From positions 372,001 through 436,000 of the forward strand of contig NZ_JABWMH010000001.1 of assembly GCF_013371215.1 (NCBI RefSeq): a DNA stretch of 64,000 nucleotides, written 5' to 3'. Source of the stretch: Parasphingorhabdus flavimaris. Lineage in GTDB: Bacteria > Pseudomonadota > Alphaproteobacteria > Sphingomonadales > Sphingomonadaceae. This document shows, one piece after another, positions 54,128-61,078 of this stretch. The translations under genes and the position numbers were made by a program. Every line of letters starts with the position of its first letter. Within the stretch, counting starts at the first letter, position 1. Below the pieces are notes generated by a model. It saw nothing but the letters and a program-made list of their open reading frames with translations. It searched no databases and was not told where the DNA came from.

Positions 54128-54457
54128 ATGAACATCATCAAAAAAACCACCATCATCGCTCTCGCAGCGTCAGCCATCGTCACCGCTCCTGCGGTGTCCG
54201 CAGAGGAAAAGGCGTCGTTTGAATTCGCCACCCAGGAACTGCAGAGCGAAAGCAGCCGGGAGCGGATGATGGCGCGCCTTGAGAGAAAAGCGCGCTCTTA
54301 CTGCCGCAGCGGCAACTACTCGGCATTGATTCCGCACCACACTCTGTCCAAGTGCAGCGATGCGATCGAAGCACAGTGGCTGGCGGCCATCGACAGCGTT
54401 GAGATGAGCAGTTTCAGCGCCCATGCTGGCACGAAACTGGCTGACGCCCGTCCATAA
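54128..54457 (+). CDS. UrcA-family secreted protein
   Basis: An exported protein of 109 residues. The signal peptide MNIIKKTTIIALAASAIVTAPAVSAEE is followed by the UrcA pattern: LERKARSYCRSG, then KCSDAIEAQWLAAID, with two Cys expected to form a disulfide. The family is abundant in sphingomonads and has no established function. GAAGGGAA lies about eight bases before the ATG. The gene ends 53 bases before a strong terminator hairpin. Confidence 0.85.
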   Translation: MNIIKKTTIIALAASAIVTAPAVSAEEKASFEFATQELQSESSRERMMARLERKARSYCRSGNYSALIPHHTLSKCSDAIEAQWLAAIDSVEMSSFSAHAGTKLADARP

Positions 54458-54509
54458 TAACTGCTGCGTACCTTAGCTATTATTTTTGCGCTCGGCTAAA
54501 TGGTGAAGC

Positions 54510-54540
54510 AGGCCCTTTCCGTCTCTGGCGGAAAGGGCCT
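54510..54540. terminator. Strong 12-bp hairpin between convergent genes
   Basis: AGGCCCTTTCCG (54510-54521), loop TCTCTGG, CGGAAAGGGCCT (54529-54540): a perfect 12-bp stem. It lies between the UrcA gene and the 3' end of the minus-strand rhodanese gene (54559). No long T run follows on either strand, but the stem and position fit a bidirectional terminator. Confidence 0.7.
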
Positions 54541-54558
54541 GGCTGCCGATAACATTTC

Positions 54559-55917
54559 CTAATTCTCTCCCTGAGAGGCCTTCCAGGCGCCCATAGACCC
54601 AAGATAGATATCGAGCTTCCCGAATCCGCGACTGGCCAGCCAGCCTGCGGCCACGGTCGCGCGCATGCCGCTGGCGCACATCAATGTATAATGACGCGCC
54701 TTGTCGAGCTCTTGCCACCGGTCGTTCAGTTCGCCGACATAGATATGTTGAGAGCCATCGATCGAGACTTCGCTGCGCTCATCGGCATCGCGCACATCGA
54801 GCAGGGTCCAGTTGCCGCGACCCTCTTCTAGGCGCTTCCTGACCTTTCCGGTCTCGATCATCGGGATTTGCTCCATGCTTTTCCCTGCTGCCGCCGCCGG
54901 AACGACGCCGCTATAGCCCCCAAGGATATTGTCTAGCGCGATCCGGACGAGATGCTCGGTAGCCGCGGCAAGCTGGCTTTCGTCGGAGGCGATCAGCAAA
55001 ATGCTGTCTTCCTCGCCGACGAACCATCCGGCAAAGGCCGGTATCATGCCAACCGGCAGGTTCATCGAACCGGGGAAATGACCCGAAGCATAAGCCATCG
55101 GCTCGCGCACATCGATCCAGTGGGTGGCGGAACAGTCGTCGAGTTCGGACAGGCTCAACATTCTGGGCTTCAGTACCCGTGGTGCGGGATCGCCGCCTTC
55201 CAGATTGAGCCTTTCCATCAGCCGGAAATAAGGCGGTTGATAATGGTTCTCATTGACCTTGGTGTCGATAAATTCTTCGCGGCTTTCGATTTGCAGCCGG
55301 GGATTGTTTTTCCGTTCGTGCCCGACCGTAGAGAATTCCCGTTCCGCCATTCCCGATCCGCACACCGATCCAGCACCATGGGCGGGATAGATGATCGTCT
55401 GATCGCCAAGCGCCAATATTTTCCGCAACGAATCGAACAATAGTCCGGCCACTTCCCGTTTGCGATCAGGATAGAAATCGGTGCGGCCGACATCGCCTAC
55501 GAACAGGGCATCGCCCGTAAACACGCCGACAGCGCCGTCCGGATATTCCGTGTCATAAAGCGCAAACGCGACATGATCATCTGTGTGGCCTGGGGTTTCG
55601 ATGACCTCGATAGCGAGCTGCCCGATTTCGAAACGGTCTCCCTCACGGGTGGTTGCCGCATAGACGACGTCTCCCCCTGCATTGGGTCCGTGAAAGACCT
55701 CGGCCTCCGTCATGCTTGCAAGAATGGGCGCGCCAGATACCAGATCCTCGTTGCGATGGGTCTCGAAAATATGGCTTATCTCCATACCTTCGGCGCGCGC
55801 GGTCTCGAGATAGATGTCACAGTCCCGTCTCGGATCGATGACCGCGGCCTTGCCGCCTGAACCGACCAGATAGGAGAGATGGGACAGTCCGGGCGTCTTG
55901 ATTTTCCTGAGCAGCAT
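54559..55917 (-). CDS. Persulfide dioxygenase-like metallo-beta-lactamase protein with two rhodanese domains
   Basis: A 452-residue protein. Residues 1-230 form an ETHE1-type metallo-beta-lactamase domain (ETHRNEDLVSGA, ETPGHTDDHVAF, FTGDALFVGDVGRTD, YPAHGAGSVCGSG), which in this family oxidises glutathione persulfide with iron. Two rhodanese domains follow (residues about 255-350 and 360-450). The first has no active Cys (IASDES where the Cys loop should be); the second has CASGMRAT, with the Cys present. Role: sulfide and sulfane-sulfur detoxification. A very strong ribosome site (AAGGAGG) precedes the ATG at 55917. Its place next to the copper genes may reflect a shared thiol/metal stress role. 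Confidence 0.88.
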   Translation of the reverse strand: MLLRKIKTPGLSHLSYLVGSGGKAAVIDPRRDCDIYLETARAEGMEISHIFETHRNEDLVSGAPILASMTEAEVFHGPNAGGDVVYAATTREGDRFEIGQLAIEVIETPGHTDDHVAFALYDTEYPDGAVGVFTGDALFVGDVGRTDFYPDRKREVAGLLFDSLRKILALGDQTIIYPAHGAGSVCGSGMAEREFSTVGHERKNNPRLQIESREEFIDTKVNENHYQPPYFRLMERLNLEGGDPAPRVLKPRMLSLSELDDCSATHWIDVREPMAYASGHFPGSMNLPVGMIPAFAGWFVGEEDSILLIASDESQLAAATEHLVRIALDNILGGYSGVVPAAAAGKSMEQIPMIETGKVRKRLEEGRGNWTLLDVRDADERSEVSIDGSQHIYVGELNDRWQELDKARHYTLMCASGMRATVAAGWLASRGFGKLDIYLGSMGAWKASQGEN

Positions 55918-55944
55918 ATTTCCTCCTTGCGTCGATCAAATTAC

Positions 55945-55968
55945 ACGGAAACCTGGCTCGGGTTCCGT
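55945..55968 (-). terminator. Possible hairpin terminator downstream of copB
   Basis: ACGGAAACC (55945-55953) faces GGGTTCCGT (55960-55968) with one mismatch and a six-base loop. On the minus strand it lies 57 bases past the copB stop, followed by GTAATTTG. It could equally be a regulator site for the rhodanese gene, which starts 28 bases on. Confidence 0.35.
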
Positions 55969-56024
55969 CGAAATGTGGCCGGCAGCAATGTATTTGCTAC
56001 CAAATCATCCGCTCCGCCACCTGA

Positions 56025-56945
56025 TCAAAACCAGAAACGCATCCCGATCACATAATTGGTAACGCTCGGATCCTCGCCAGCCAGTCGCGCAAAGTCGCGG
56101 CTGCCGCCCAGTTTCCATTCCTGCTCGATCCCGACATAGGGCGCGAATTCCGGCACGATCTCGTAACGGAGCCGGAGGCCAAGTTCGATATTGTCGATTC
56201 CCGATCCGATATCCAGTTCGGGAATCTCCTGAGCCGAGAGGTTGACCTCGGCGCGCGGTTGCAGGATCAGGCGCTGGGTGATCCGCTGGTCATATTCGGC
56301 CTCGACCCGCGCGGTCAGGTCGCCCTTGCTGGACAGGAACGCCGCGGCATCGACTTCGAACATATAGGGCATCAGGCCCTGGATGCCGATCACCGCATGG
56401 GTGCGTTCCGGGCCGGTCAGGTCCTGCCGAACACCGGCCTGCAGGTCGAAAAAGGGCGCGATGGCGCGGCTGTAAAGCGCCTGTATTTCGGCCTGCTCGA
56501 TTGGCTCGCCGAAGCTGCCTTCGCCCTCGCTCTTGAACCAGAATTTATTGATGTCGCCGCCATAATAGCCCTGCACATCCCAGAGATAGCCGTCGTCGCC
56601 CGCGCGCGCGCGATATTCCAGCCGGTCACCCTGGAACCAGAATATCTGCATATTGCCATGGTCCCGGTAGAGCGCTTCCCGTGACGCGCGCATCGCCTCG
56701 GCTCCCCAGACAGCGTCGGCCGCATTGGGCGGTCCGCTTGTGCTATTCGGTAGCGATACCGGGTCGACCGCAGGCCGGAAATGGCCCATCGCGCCATGGT
56801 CCATCTTGCTATGGTCGACTTCCGGCTCCGCTTCCGGCGCAGCAGGCATCTGGTGCGCGCTGTTGTCCATCTGGCTGTGATCTTGCGCCAAGGCCGGTGT
56901 AGCGACGATCATCGCCGCAAAACTCGCGGATAACAGCCGCATCAC
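56025..56945 (-). CDS. copB: Copper resistance outer-membrane protein CopB
   Basis: Outer-membrane protein of the plasmid-type copper resistance pair CopAB. The 306 residues have a signal peptide (LLSASFAAMIVATPALAQ), a Met/His-rich N terminus (HSQMDNSAHQM, DHSKMDHGAMGH) that can bind copper, then a beta-barrel ending in an aromatic MRFWF. The conserved IFWFQGDRLEYRAR and WDVQGYYGGDINKFWFKSEGE are CopB signatures. It overlaps copA by four bases (ATGA on the minus strand) and is co-transcribed with it. Confidence 0.94.
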   Translation of the reverse strand: MMRLLSASFAAMIVATPALAQDHSQMDNSAHQMPAAPEAEPEVDHSKMDHGAMGHFRPAVDPVSLPNSTSGPPNAADAVWGAEAMRASREALYRDHGNMQIFWFQGDRLEYRARAGDDGYLWDVQGYYGGDINKFWFKSEGEGSFGEPIEQAEIQALYSRAIAPFFDLQAGVRQDLTGPERTHAVIGIQGLMPYMFEVDAAAFLSSKGDLTARVEAEYDQRITQRLILQPRAEVNLSAQEIPELDIGSGIDNIELGLRLRYEIVPEFAPYVGIEQEWKLGGSRDFARLAGEDPSVTNYVIGMRFWF

Positions 56946-58768
56946 GCCGGTCCCTCAGGAAAAGCGACGCTGACCGTCTGCATCATTCCGGCGTGCATAT
57001 GGTAGAGCAGGTGGCAGTGGAAGGCCCAGTCGCCCGGCTCGTCGGTGGTCACGTCAAAGGTCGCGCTGCTGCCCGGCTGGACGATCACCGTATGCTTTTT
57101 CGGCTGGTGATGGCCCTGGCCGTTGACCAGTTCGAAAAACATGCCGTGCAGATGGATCGGATGCGCCATCATCGTGTCGTTGACCAGCTTCACCCGAACC
57201 CGCTCGTTATGGCCGAAGCGGATCGGTTCATCGCCGACCGCGCTGAACTTCTTGCCGTCGAACGACCACATATAGCGCTCCATATTGCCGGTCAGATGCA
57301 GTTCCATCTCGCGGTCCGGCGCGCGCTTGTGATGGTCCATCTCGAGCGATTTCAGCAGGCGATAGTTGAGCACCCGGTGCGGCACATCATCGAGGCCGAG
57401 ACCCGGATAGCCGGTACGGTCCTGCGGGTTCATTGCCACCATGTCGATGCCGGGGCCAGTCTTGACGCTGGCCGGGAGCAGCGATGTATCGCGCATATCC
57501 ATGCCACCGCTCATATCCATCGCTGTCATGTCATGGCCGCCAGCAGGGGTGTCGGCGGGCATCGCGTGTCCCATGGCCGCATGATCCATCTTGCTGTGGT
57601 CCATCGGCTCGGCTGGCTCAGTACCACCGCCACCATGATCCATGCCCCCATGACCCATATCAACCATCGACAGCAAAGGCGGATCGCGCAGGGCAGGGAA
57701 GGCGGCCTTGCGCCCCGGCTGAGAGGTCAGCGAAGCCTGCGCCATGCCACTGCGGTCCATGCTTTCCGCTGCGATGGCAAAGGCACCCGCTTCGTTCGGC
57801 GTGACGATCACGTCGTAGGTTTCGGCCACCCCGATCTGCAACTCGTCGACCGCGACCGGCTGCACATTCTCGCCATCCGCCTGCACCACCGTCATTGGCA
57901 GACCCGGCAAACGCACGTTGAAGAAGGTCATCGCGCTGCCATTGATGATCCGCAGCCGGACCCGCTCGCCCGGGCGATAGGGCAGCTCCAGCCCGTCCTC
58001 CGGCCCGTGACCGTTGATCAGATAAGTGTAAGTCGGCGCAGAAACATCGGCGATATCTGTCGGCATCATCCGCATCCGCCCCCACATCCGCCGCTGTTCC
58101 GCACTCAATGGATAGTCGTCGCTCGCGCTGGTCTTCTGCATGCTGAAATAGCCCTCGGCCACCTTCAGCTTCTTCATGATCGCATGCGGGTGCATCGGCG
58201 TGAATTCGCTCAGCAATATGACATGCTCGCGGTCATATTTCACCGGGTCGGGACCCGCAGGATCGATGATCAGCGGCCCGTAATGGCCGACCTGTTCCTG
58301 CAACCCGCTATGGCTGTGCCACCAGTAGGTGCCCGACTGGCGCGGGGTCAGCGGCACATCAAATCGTGCGCCGGGCTTGATTCCGGGAAAGCTGATTCCC
58401 GGTACGCCGTCAAACTGGAACGGCAGCAACAGGCCATGCCAGTGCACCGAGCTGTCGACATCCAGCATATTGTGCACCGACAAGGTCACATCCTCGCCCT
58501 CATTCAGCCGGATCAGCGGCCCCGGCACCGTGCCGTTGACCGCAATCGCATGGCCCGACCGTCCGCCGGTGGCAAAACTGCCATCGGCAATATGCAGATC
58601 GATTTTCGCGCCGGAAAGCTCGTGTATGCCCTTGCCCACGGCAGCCCCGCCATGGCGGCCCATATTGCCCGTGGCCCAGGCGGGCATGGGAAGGGCGGCA
58701 GCGCCGGAGAGCGCGGCCAGACTGCTGATCATCCGGCGGCGGGTAAGGGGGAGATTGCTTTTTGTCAT
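56942..58768 (-). CDS. copA: Periplasmic multicopper oxidase CopA (Tat-exported)
   Basis: Cuproxidase of the CopAB copper resistance system. The 608 residues begin with a twin-arginine signal (LTRRRMISSLAALSGAAALP), to be exported by the TatABC encoded in this window. Copper-binding motifs are HWHGLLLPFQFDGVPG, YWWHSHSGLQ, HPIHLHGMF and HCHLLYHMHAGMM. A Met/His-rich insert near residues 390-470 (DMGHGGMDHGGGG, DHSKMDHAAMGHAMP, MDMSGGMDM) adds Cu(I) sites. ATG 58768 fits the Tat signal; the longer frame to 58879 adds non-conserved sequence. There is no ribosome site, and the -10 element ends seven bases before the ATG, so the message is probably leaderless. Confidence 0.96.
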   Translation of the reverse strand: MTKSNLPLTRRRMISSLAALSGAAALPMPAWATGNMGRHGGAAVGKGIHELSGAKIDLHIADGSFATGGRSGHAIAVNGTVPGPLIRLNEGEDVTLSVHNMLDVDSSVHWHGLLLPFQFDGVPGISFPGIKPGARFDVPLTPRQSGTYWWHSHSGLQEQVGHYGPLIIDPAGPDPVKYDREHVILLSEFTPMHPHAIMKKLKVAEGYFSMQKTSASDDYPLSAEQRRMWGRMRMMPTDIADVSAPTYTYLINGHGPEDGLELPYRPGERVRLRIINGSAMTFFNVRLPGLPMTVVQADGENVQPVAVDELQIGVAETYDVIVTPNEAGAFAIAAESMDRSGMAQASLTSQPGRKAAFPALRDPPLLSMVDMGHGGMDHGGGGTEPAEPMDHSKMDHAAMGHAMPADTPAGGHDMTAMDMSGGMDMRDTSLLPASVKTGPGIDMVAMNPQDRTGYPGLGLDDVPHRVLNYRLLKSLEMDHHKRAPDREMELHLTGNMERYMWSFDGKKFSAVGDEPIRFGHNERVRVKLVNDTMMAHPIHLHGMFFELVNGQGHHQPKKHTVIVQPGSSATFDVTTDEPGDWAFHCHLLYHMHAGMMQTVSVAFPEGPA

Positions 58769-58775
58769 GGGAAAT

Positions 58776-58804
58776 TCTATATACCCCCTATAGGTATATG
58801 ACAA
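58776..58804 (-). promoter_or_regulatory. copA promoter with an operator dyad in the spacer
   Basis: On the minus strand, -35 TTGTCA (58799-58804) and -10 TATAGA (58776-58781) are 17 bases apart. The spacer is filled by a dyad, ATATACC (58779-58785), seven bases, GGTATAT (58793-58799), which contains a run of five C. This GC-core dyad flanked by AT-rich arms is the style of CsoR-family operators, and a CsoR gene lies 1.4 kb away. Transcription would start at or next to the copA ATG. Confidence 0.65.
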
Positions 58805-58941
58805 GTGTTGATGGCAGCGGAAATATCGGGGCGGAGTGCGGCCTCGCAACAGGGTGAAGCACAAGCCCTTGCGGAACAACGCGGCGGTTCATGCGTCATT
58901 GCAATAGCGGCTTGTGCAAGAAGGAAAGGAGTGCGCGGACG

Positions 58942-59454
58942 ATGTCGAAATATACCAGATTTATCGTGATGATCGCCACCTCGACGCTGGTGATGTTTGG
59001 ACTCATGTATCTCAACACCTACGCGCTGGATCATGTCCGGTTCAGCGAAACGCGGAGCTGGATGGCGCTCTATATGGGCGGCGCGATGGCCATCGTCATG
59101 CTGCTGTTCATGCTCGGCATGTATGACGACAAGCGCAAAAATGCGCTGATCCTGGGCGGTGCCGCGGCTCTCTTTGCCGGCTCGCTCTATCTCGTCCGCT
59201 CGCAGGACACGATCTCCGACCTGGCGTGGCAGAATGCGATGATCCCGCATCACAGTATCGCCATCCTGACTAGCGAGCGCGCCCATATTGAAGACAGGCG
59301 CGTGCGCGATCTGGCCGACAATATCATCAGGGCCCAGCGCCGCGAAATCAGGGAAATGCAATGGCTGATCCGCGATATCGAGGCAAATGGCAAGGCGACG
59401 ACCGAGGCCGAAGCGATCGCGCGGCCGGTGCCGGATTTTGAGGGTGAAATATGA
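58942..59454 (+). CDS. DUF305-domain membrane protein
   Basis: A protein of 170 residues. Three N-terminal hydrophobic helices (FIVMIATSTLVMFGLMYL, SWMALYMGGAMAIVMLLFMLGMY, LILGGAAALFAGSLYLV) precede a DUF305-type helical domain with WQNAMIPHHSIAILTSERA (the conserved M-x-x-HH motif) and DNIIRAQRREIREMQWLI. DUF305 proteins often sit beside copper genes and the HH/Met motif suggests metal binding. ATG 58942 follows an AGGAG at a long spacing; the frame is open to 58891. It starts a plus-strand operon divergent from copA. Confidence 0.85.
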   Translation: MSKYTRFIVMIATSTLVMFGLMYLNTYALDHVRFSETRSWMALYMGGAMAIVMLLFMLGMYDDKRKNALILGGAAALFAGSLYLVRSQDTISDLAWQNAMIPHHSIAILTSERAHIEDRRVRDLADNIIRAQRREIREMQWLIRDIEANGKATTEAEAIARPVPDFEGEI

Positions 59455-60200
59455 ACAAGACAGCAAAATTATATCGCATGGTGATGGAGCAGCATATCTG
59501 TCCTTATGGGCTGAAATCGAAATATCTGCTGGAACGGCAGGGCTTCACCGTCGAGGATCATCATCTGACCACGCGCGCGGAAACCGACGCGTTCAAGGCC
59601 GAACATGATGTGGCCACCACGCCGCAGACCTTCATCGATGGCGAGCGTATCGGCGGCTATGATCAGCTGCGGGTCGCCCTCGGCAAGTACAAGCCGAAGG
59701 AAGAGCGCAGCGACACCAGCTACCAGCCGGTCATAGCCCTGTTCACGATGACCTTCCTGATGGCACTCGCCGCAGCATTTGTAGCGACCGGCGCCTGGTT
59801 CTCGATCCTGACCGTTGAATGGTTTGTCGCTTTCTCGATGTGCGGTCTCGCCTATCTGAAATTGCGGGATATCGAGAGTTTCTCGACCATGTTCCTCAAC
59901 TATGACCTGCTCGCGATGCGCTGGGTGCGCTATTCCTATCTCTACCCGTTCGGCGAGGCTCTGGCCGGCGTGCTGATGATCGCCGGCGTGGCGCTATGGC
60001 TGGCTATTCCGGTGGCGTTGTTCATCGGCACGATCGGCGCGGTCTCGGTCTTCTACGCCGTCTATATCCAGAAGCGCGAGCTGAAATGCGCTTGCGTCGG
60101 CGGCGACAGCAATGTGCCGCTCGGCTTCATCTCGCTCACCGAGAATATTTTCATGATCGGCATGGCGCTGTGGATGAGCTACAAGCTATTTGCTGCCTGA
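59451..60200 (+). CDS. Glutaredoxin-like domain fused to a MauE/DoxX-type membrane domain
   Basis: A 249-residue fusion. Residues 1-80 are glutaredoxin-like, with the active-site type CPYG (QHICPYGLKSKYLLERQGF, one Cys), TTPQTFIDGERIGGYDQL (cis-Pro and glutathione-binding loop). Residues 95-249 have four membrane helices with a pattern like MauE, and the loop KRELKCACVGGDSNVPLG carries a CxC pair. MauE-type proteins support disulfide formation in exported metalloproteins, so this may keep Cys ready for copper loading. It overlaps the DUF305 gene (ATGA) and is followed by the CsoR gene. Confidence 0.86.
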   Translation: MNKTAKLYRMVMEQHICPYGLKSKYLLERQGFTVEDHHLTTRAETDAFKAEHDVATTPQTFIDGERIGGYDQLRVALGKYKPKEERSDTSYQPVIALFTMTFLMALAAAFVATGAWFSILTVEWFVAFSMCGLAYLKLRDIESFSTMFLNYDLLAMRWVRYSYLYPFGEALAGVLMIAGVALWLAIPVALFIGTIGAVSVFYAVYIQKRELKCACVGGDSNVPLGFISLTENIFMIGMALWMSYKLFAA

Positions 60201-60221
60201 TTCCGGCAAGAGGAATGGACC

Positions 60222-60497
60222 ATGACAAAAGAGACGATCAGCGCGAAACTGAACCGGCTGAAGCGCATCGAGGGACAGGTGCGCGGTATCGCGAAAATGG
60301 TCGAGGAAGACCGCTATTGCATCGACATATTGCACCAGATGCAGGCGGTTAAGTCCGCCTTTGCCAAAGTTGAGAGCCAGATATTGAAAGACCATGCAGC
60401 CTGTTGCGTAAGCGAGGCGATCGCCACGGGAAGCGCGGACGAGCAGAAAGAGAAATTTGAAGAACTGATCGACCTTTTTGAAAAAGTGAAACGGTGA
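60222..60497 (+). CDS. CsoR-family metal-sensing transcriptional repressor
   Basis: All-helical homotetrameric repressor of 91 residues. The copper-binding set is conserved: Cys33, His58 and Cys62, with the same spacing as Cys36/His61/Cys65 of Mycobacterium CsoR, and Tyr32 next to the first Cys. The start LNRLKRIEGQVRGIAKM is the family signature. Binding of Cu(I) releases the protein from DNA. Its likely target is the GC-core dyad in the copA promoter. AGAGGAA precedes the ATG. An extra Cys61 is present beside Cys62. Confidence 0.92.
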   Translation: MTKETISAKLNRLKRIEGQVRGIAKMVEEDRYCIDILHQMQAVKSAFAKVESQILKDHAACCVSEAIATGSADEQKEKFEELIDLFEKVKR

Positions 60498-60548
60498 TCG
60501 ATCCGTTCTGCTGCTTTTGCAGCGGACGGCCATTTGAAAGGAAAAGTG

Positions 60549-61013
60549 ATGATCGGAGCCATTGCCAAATCGATGAAGGAAACCAGCGCCGCAGGGCTGT
60601 TGCTGGTGTCACTGGCAGCCTGTTCGGCCGCAGCGCAGGCGGCCAGCTATACCATGTATCGTGATGCCGGTTGCGGATGCTGTCTGAAATGGGCGGATCA
60701 TGCAGCCGAAGGCCTTGATGCCGAGGTGATTGCCGAAAGCGCAGATATGCAGATGGTCAAGGATTTGCACGGTGTTCCCGGCCAACTGCGCGGGTGCCAT
60801 ACGATGATCGTCGAAGGCTATGTCATCGAGGGCCATGTCCCGGCCGAAGCCATCCGCAAATTGCTGCGCGATAAACCGACCGACGTGATCGGACTCGCCG
60901 TTCCGGGGATGCCGGTGGGTTCGCCGGGAATGGAGCATCAGGATTTGACAGAGCCCTATCAGGTGATCGCATTCGGTCCCAAGGGCCAGCGCGTCTTTGC
61001 CAGCTATAACTGA
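60549..61013 (+). CDS. DUF411-domain copper-associated protein
   Basis: An exported protein of 154 residues with a signal peptide containing a lipobox-like LAAC (VSLAACSAAAQA). The DUF411 core includes MYRDAGCGCCLKWADHA (CGCC metal-binding motif), HGVPGQLRGCHTMIVEGYVIEGHVPAEAIRKLL and the conserved GLAVPGMPVGSPGME. Such proteins are common near copper and silver resistance genes and are thought to bind metal in the periplasm. AAAGGAAAA before the start favours ATG 60549. Whether it is a true lipoprotein or is cleaved later (AQA-A) is uncertain. Confidence 0.88.
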   Translation: MIGAIAKSMKETSAAGLLLVSLAACSAAAQAASYTMYRDAGCGCCLKWADHAAEGLDAEVIAESADMQMVKDLHGVPGQLRGCHTMIVEGYVIEGHVPAEAIRKLLRDKPTDVIGLAVPGMPVGSPGMEHQDLTEPYQVIAFGPKGQRVFASYN

Positions 61014-61078
61014 CCGCGATCAGCAGAAGCGACGGATCACAAGCGCGTATGAATGATCTGTCTCCGCTGCAATGGCGT

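Noticed and set aside
56993-58801. 602-residue plus-strand open frame over copA
   Set aside because: Antisense shadow of copA; rich in Ala, Arg, His, Val with no recognisable domain.
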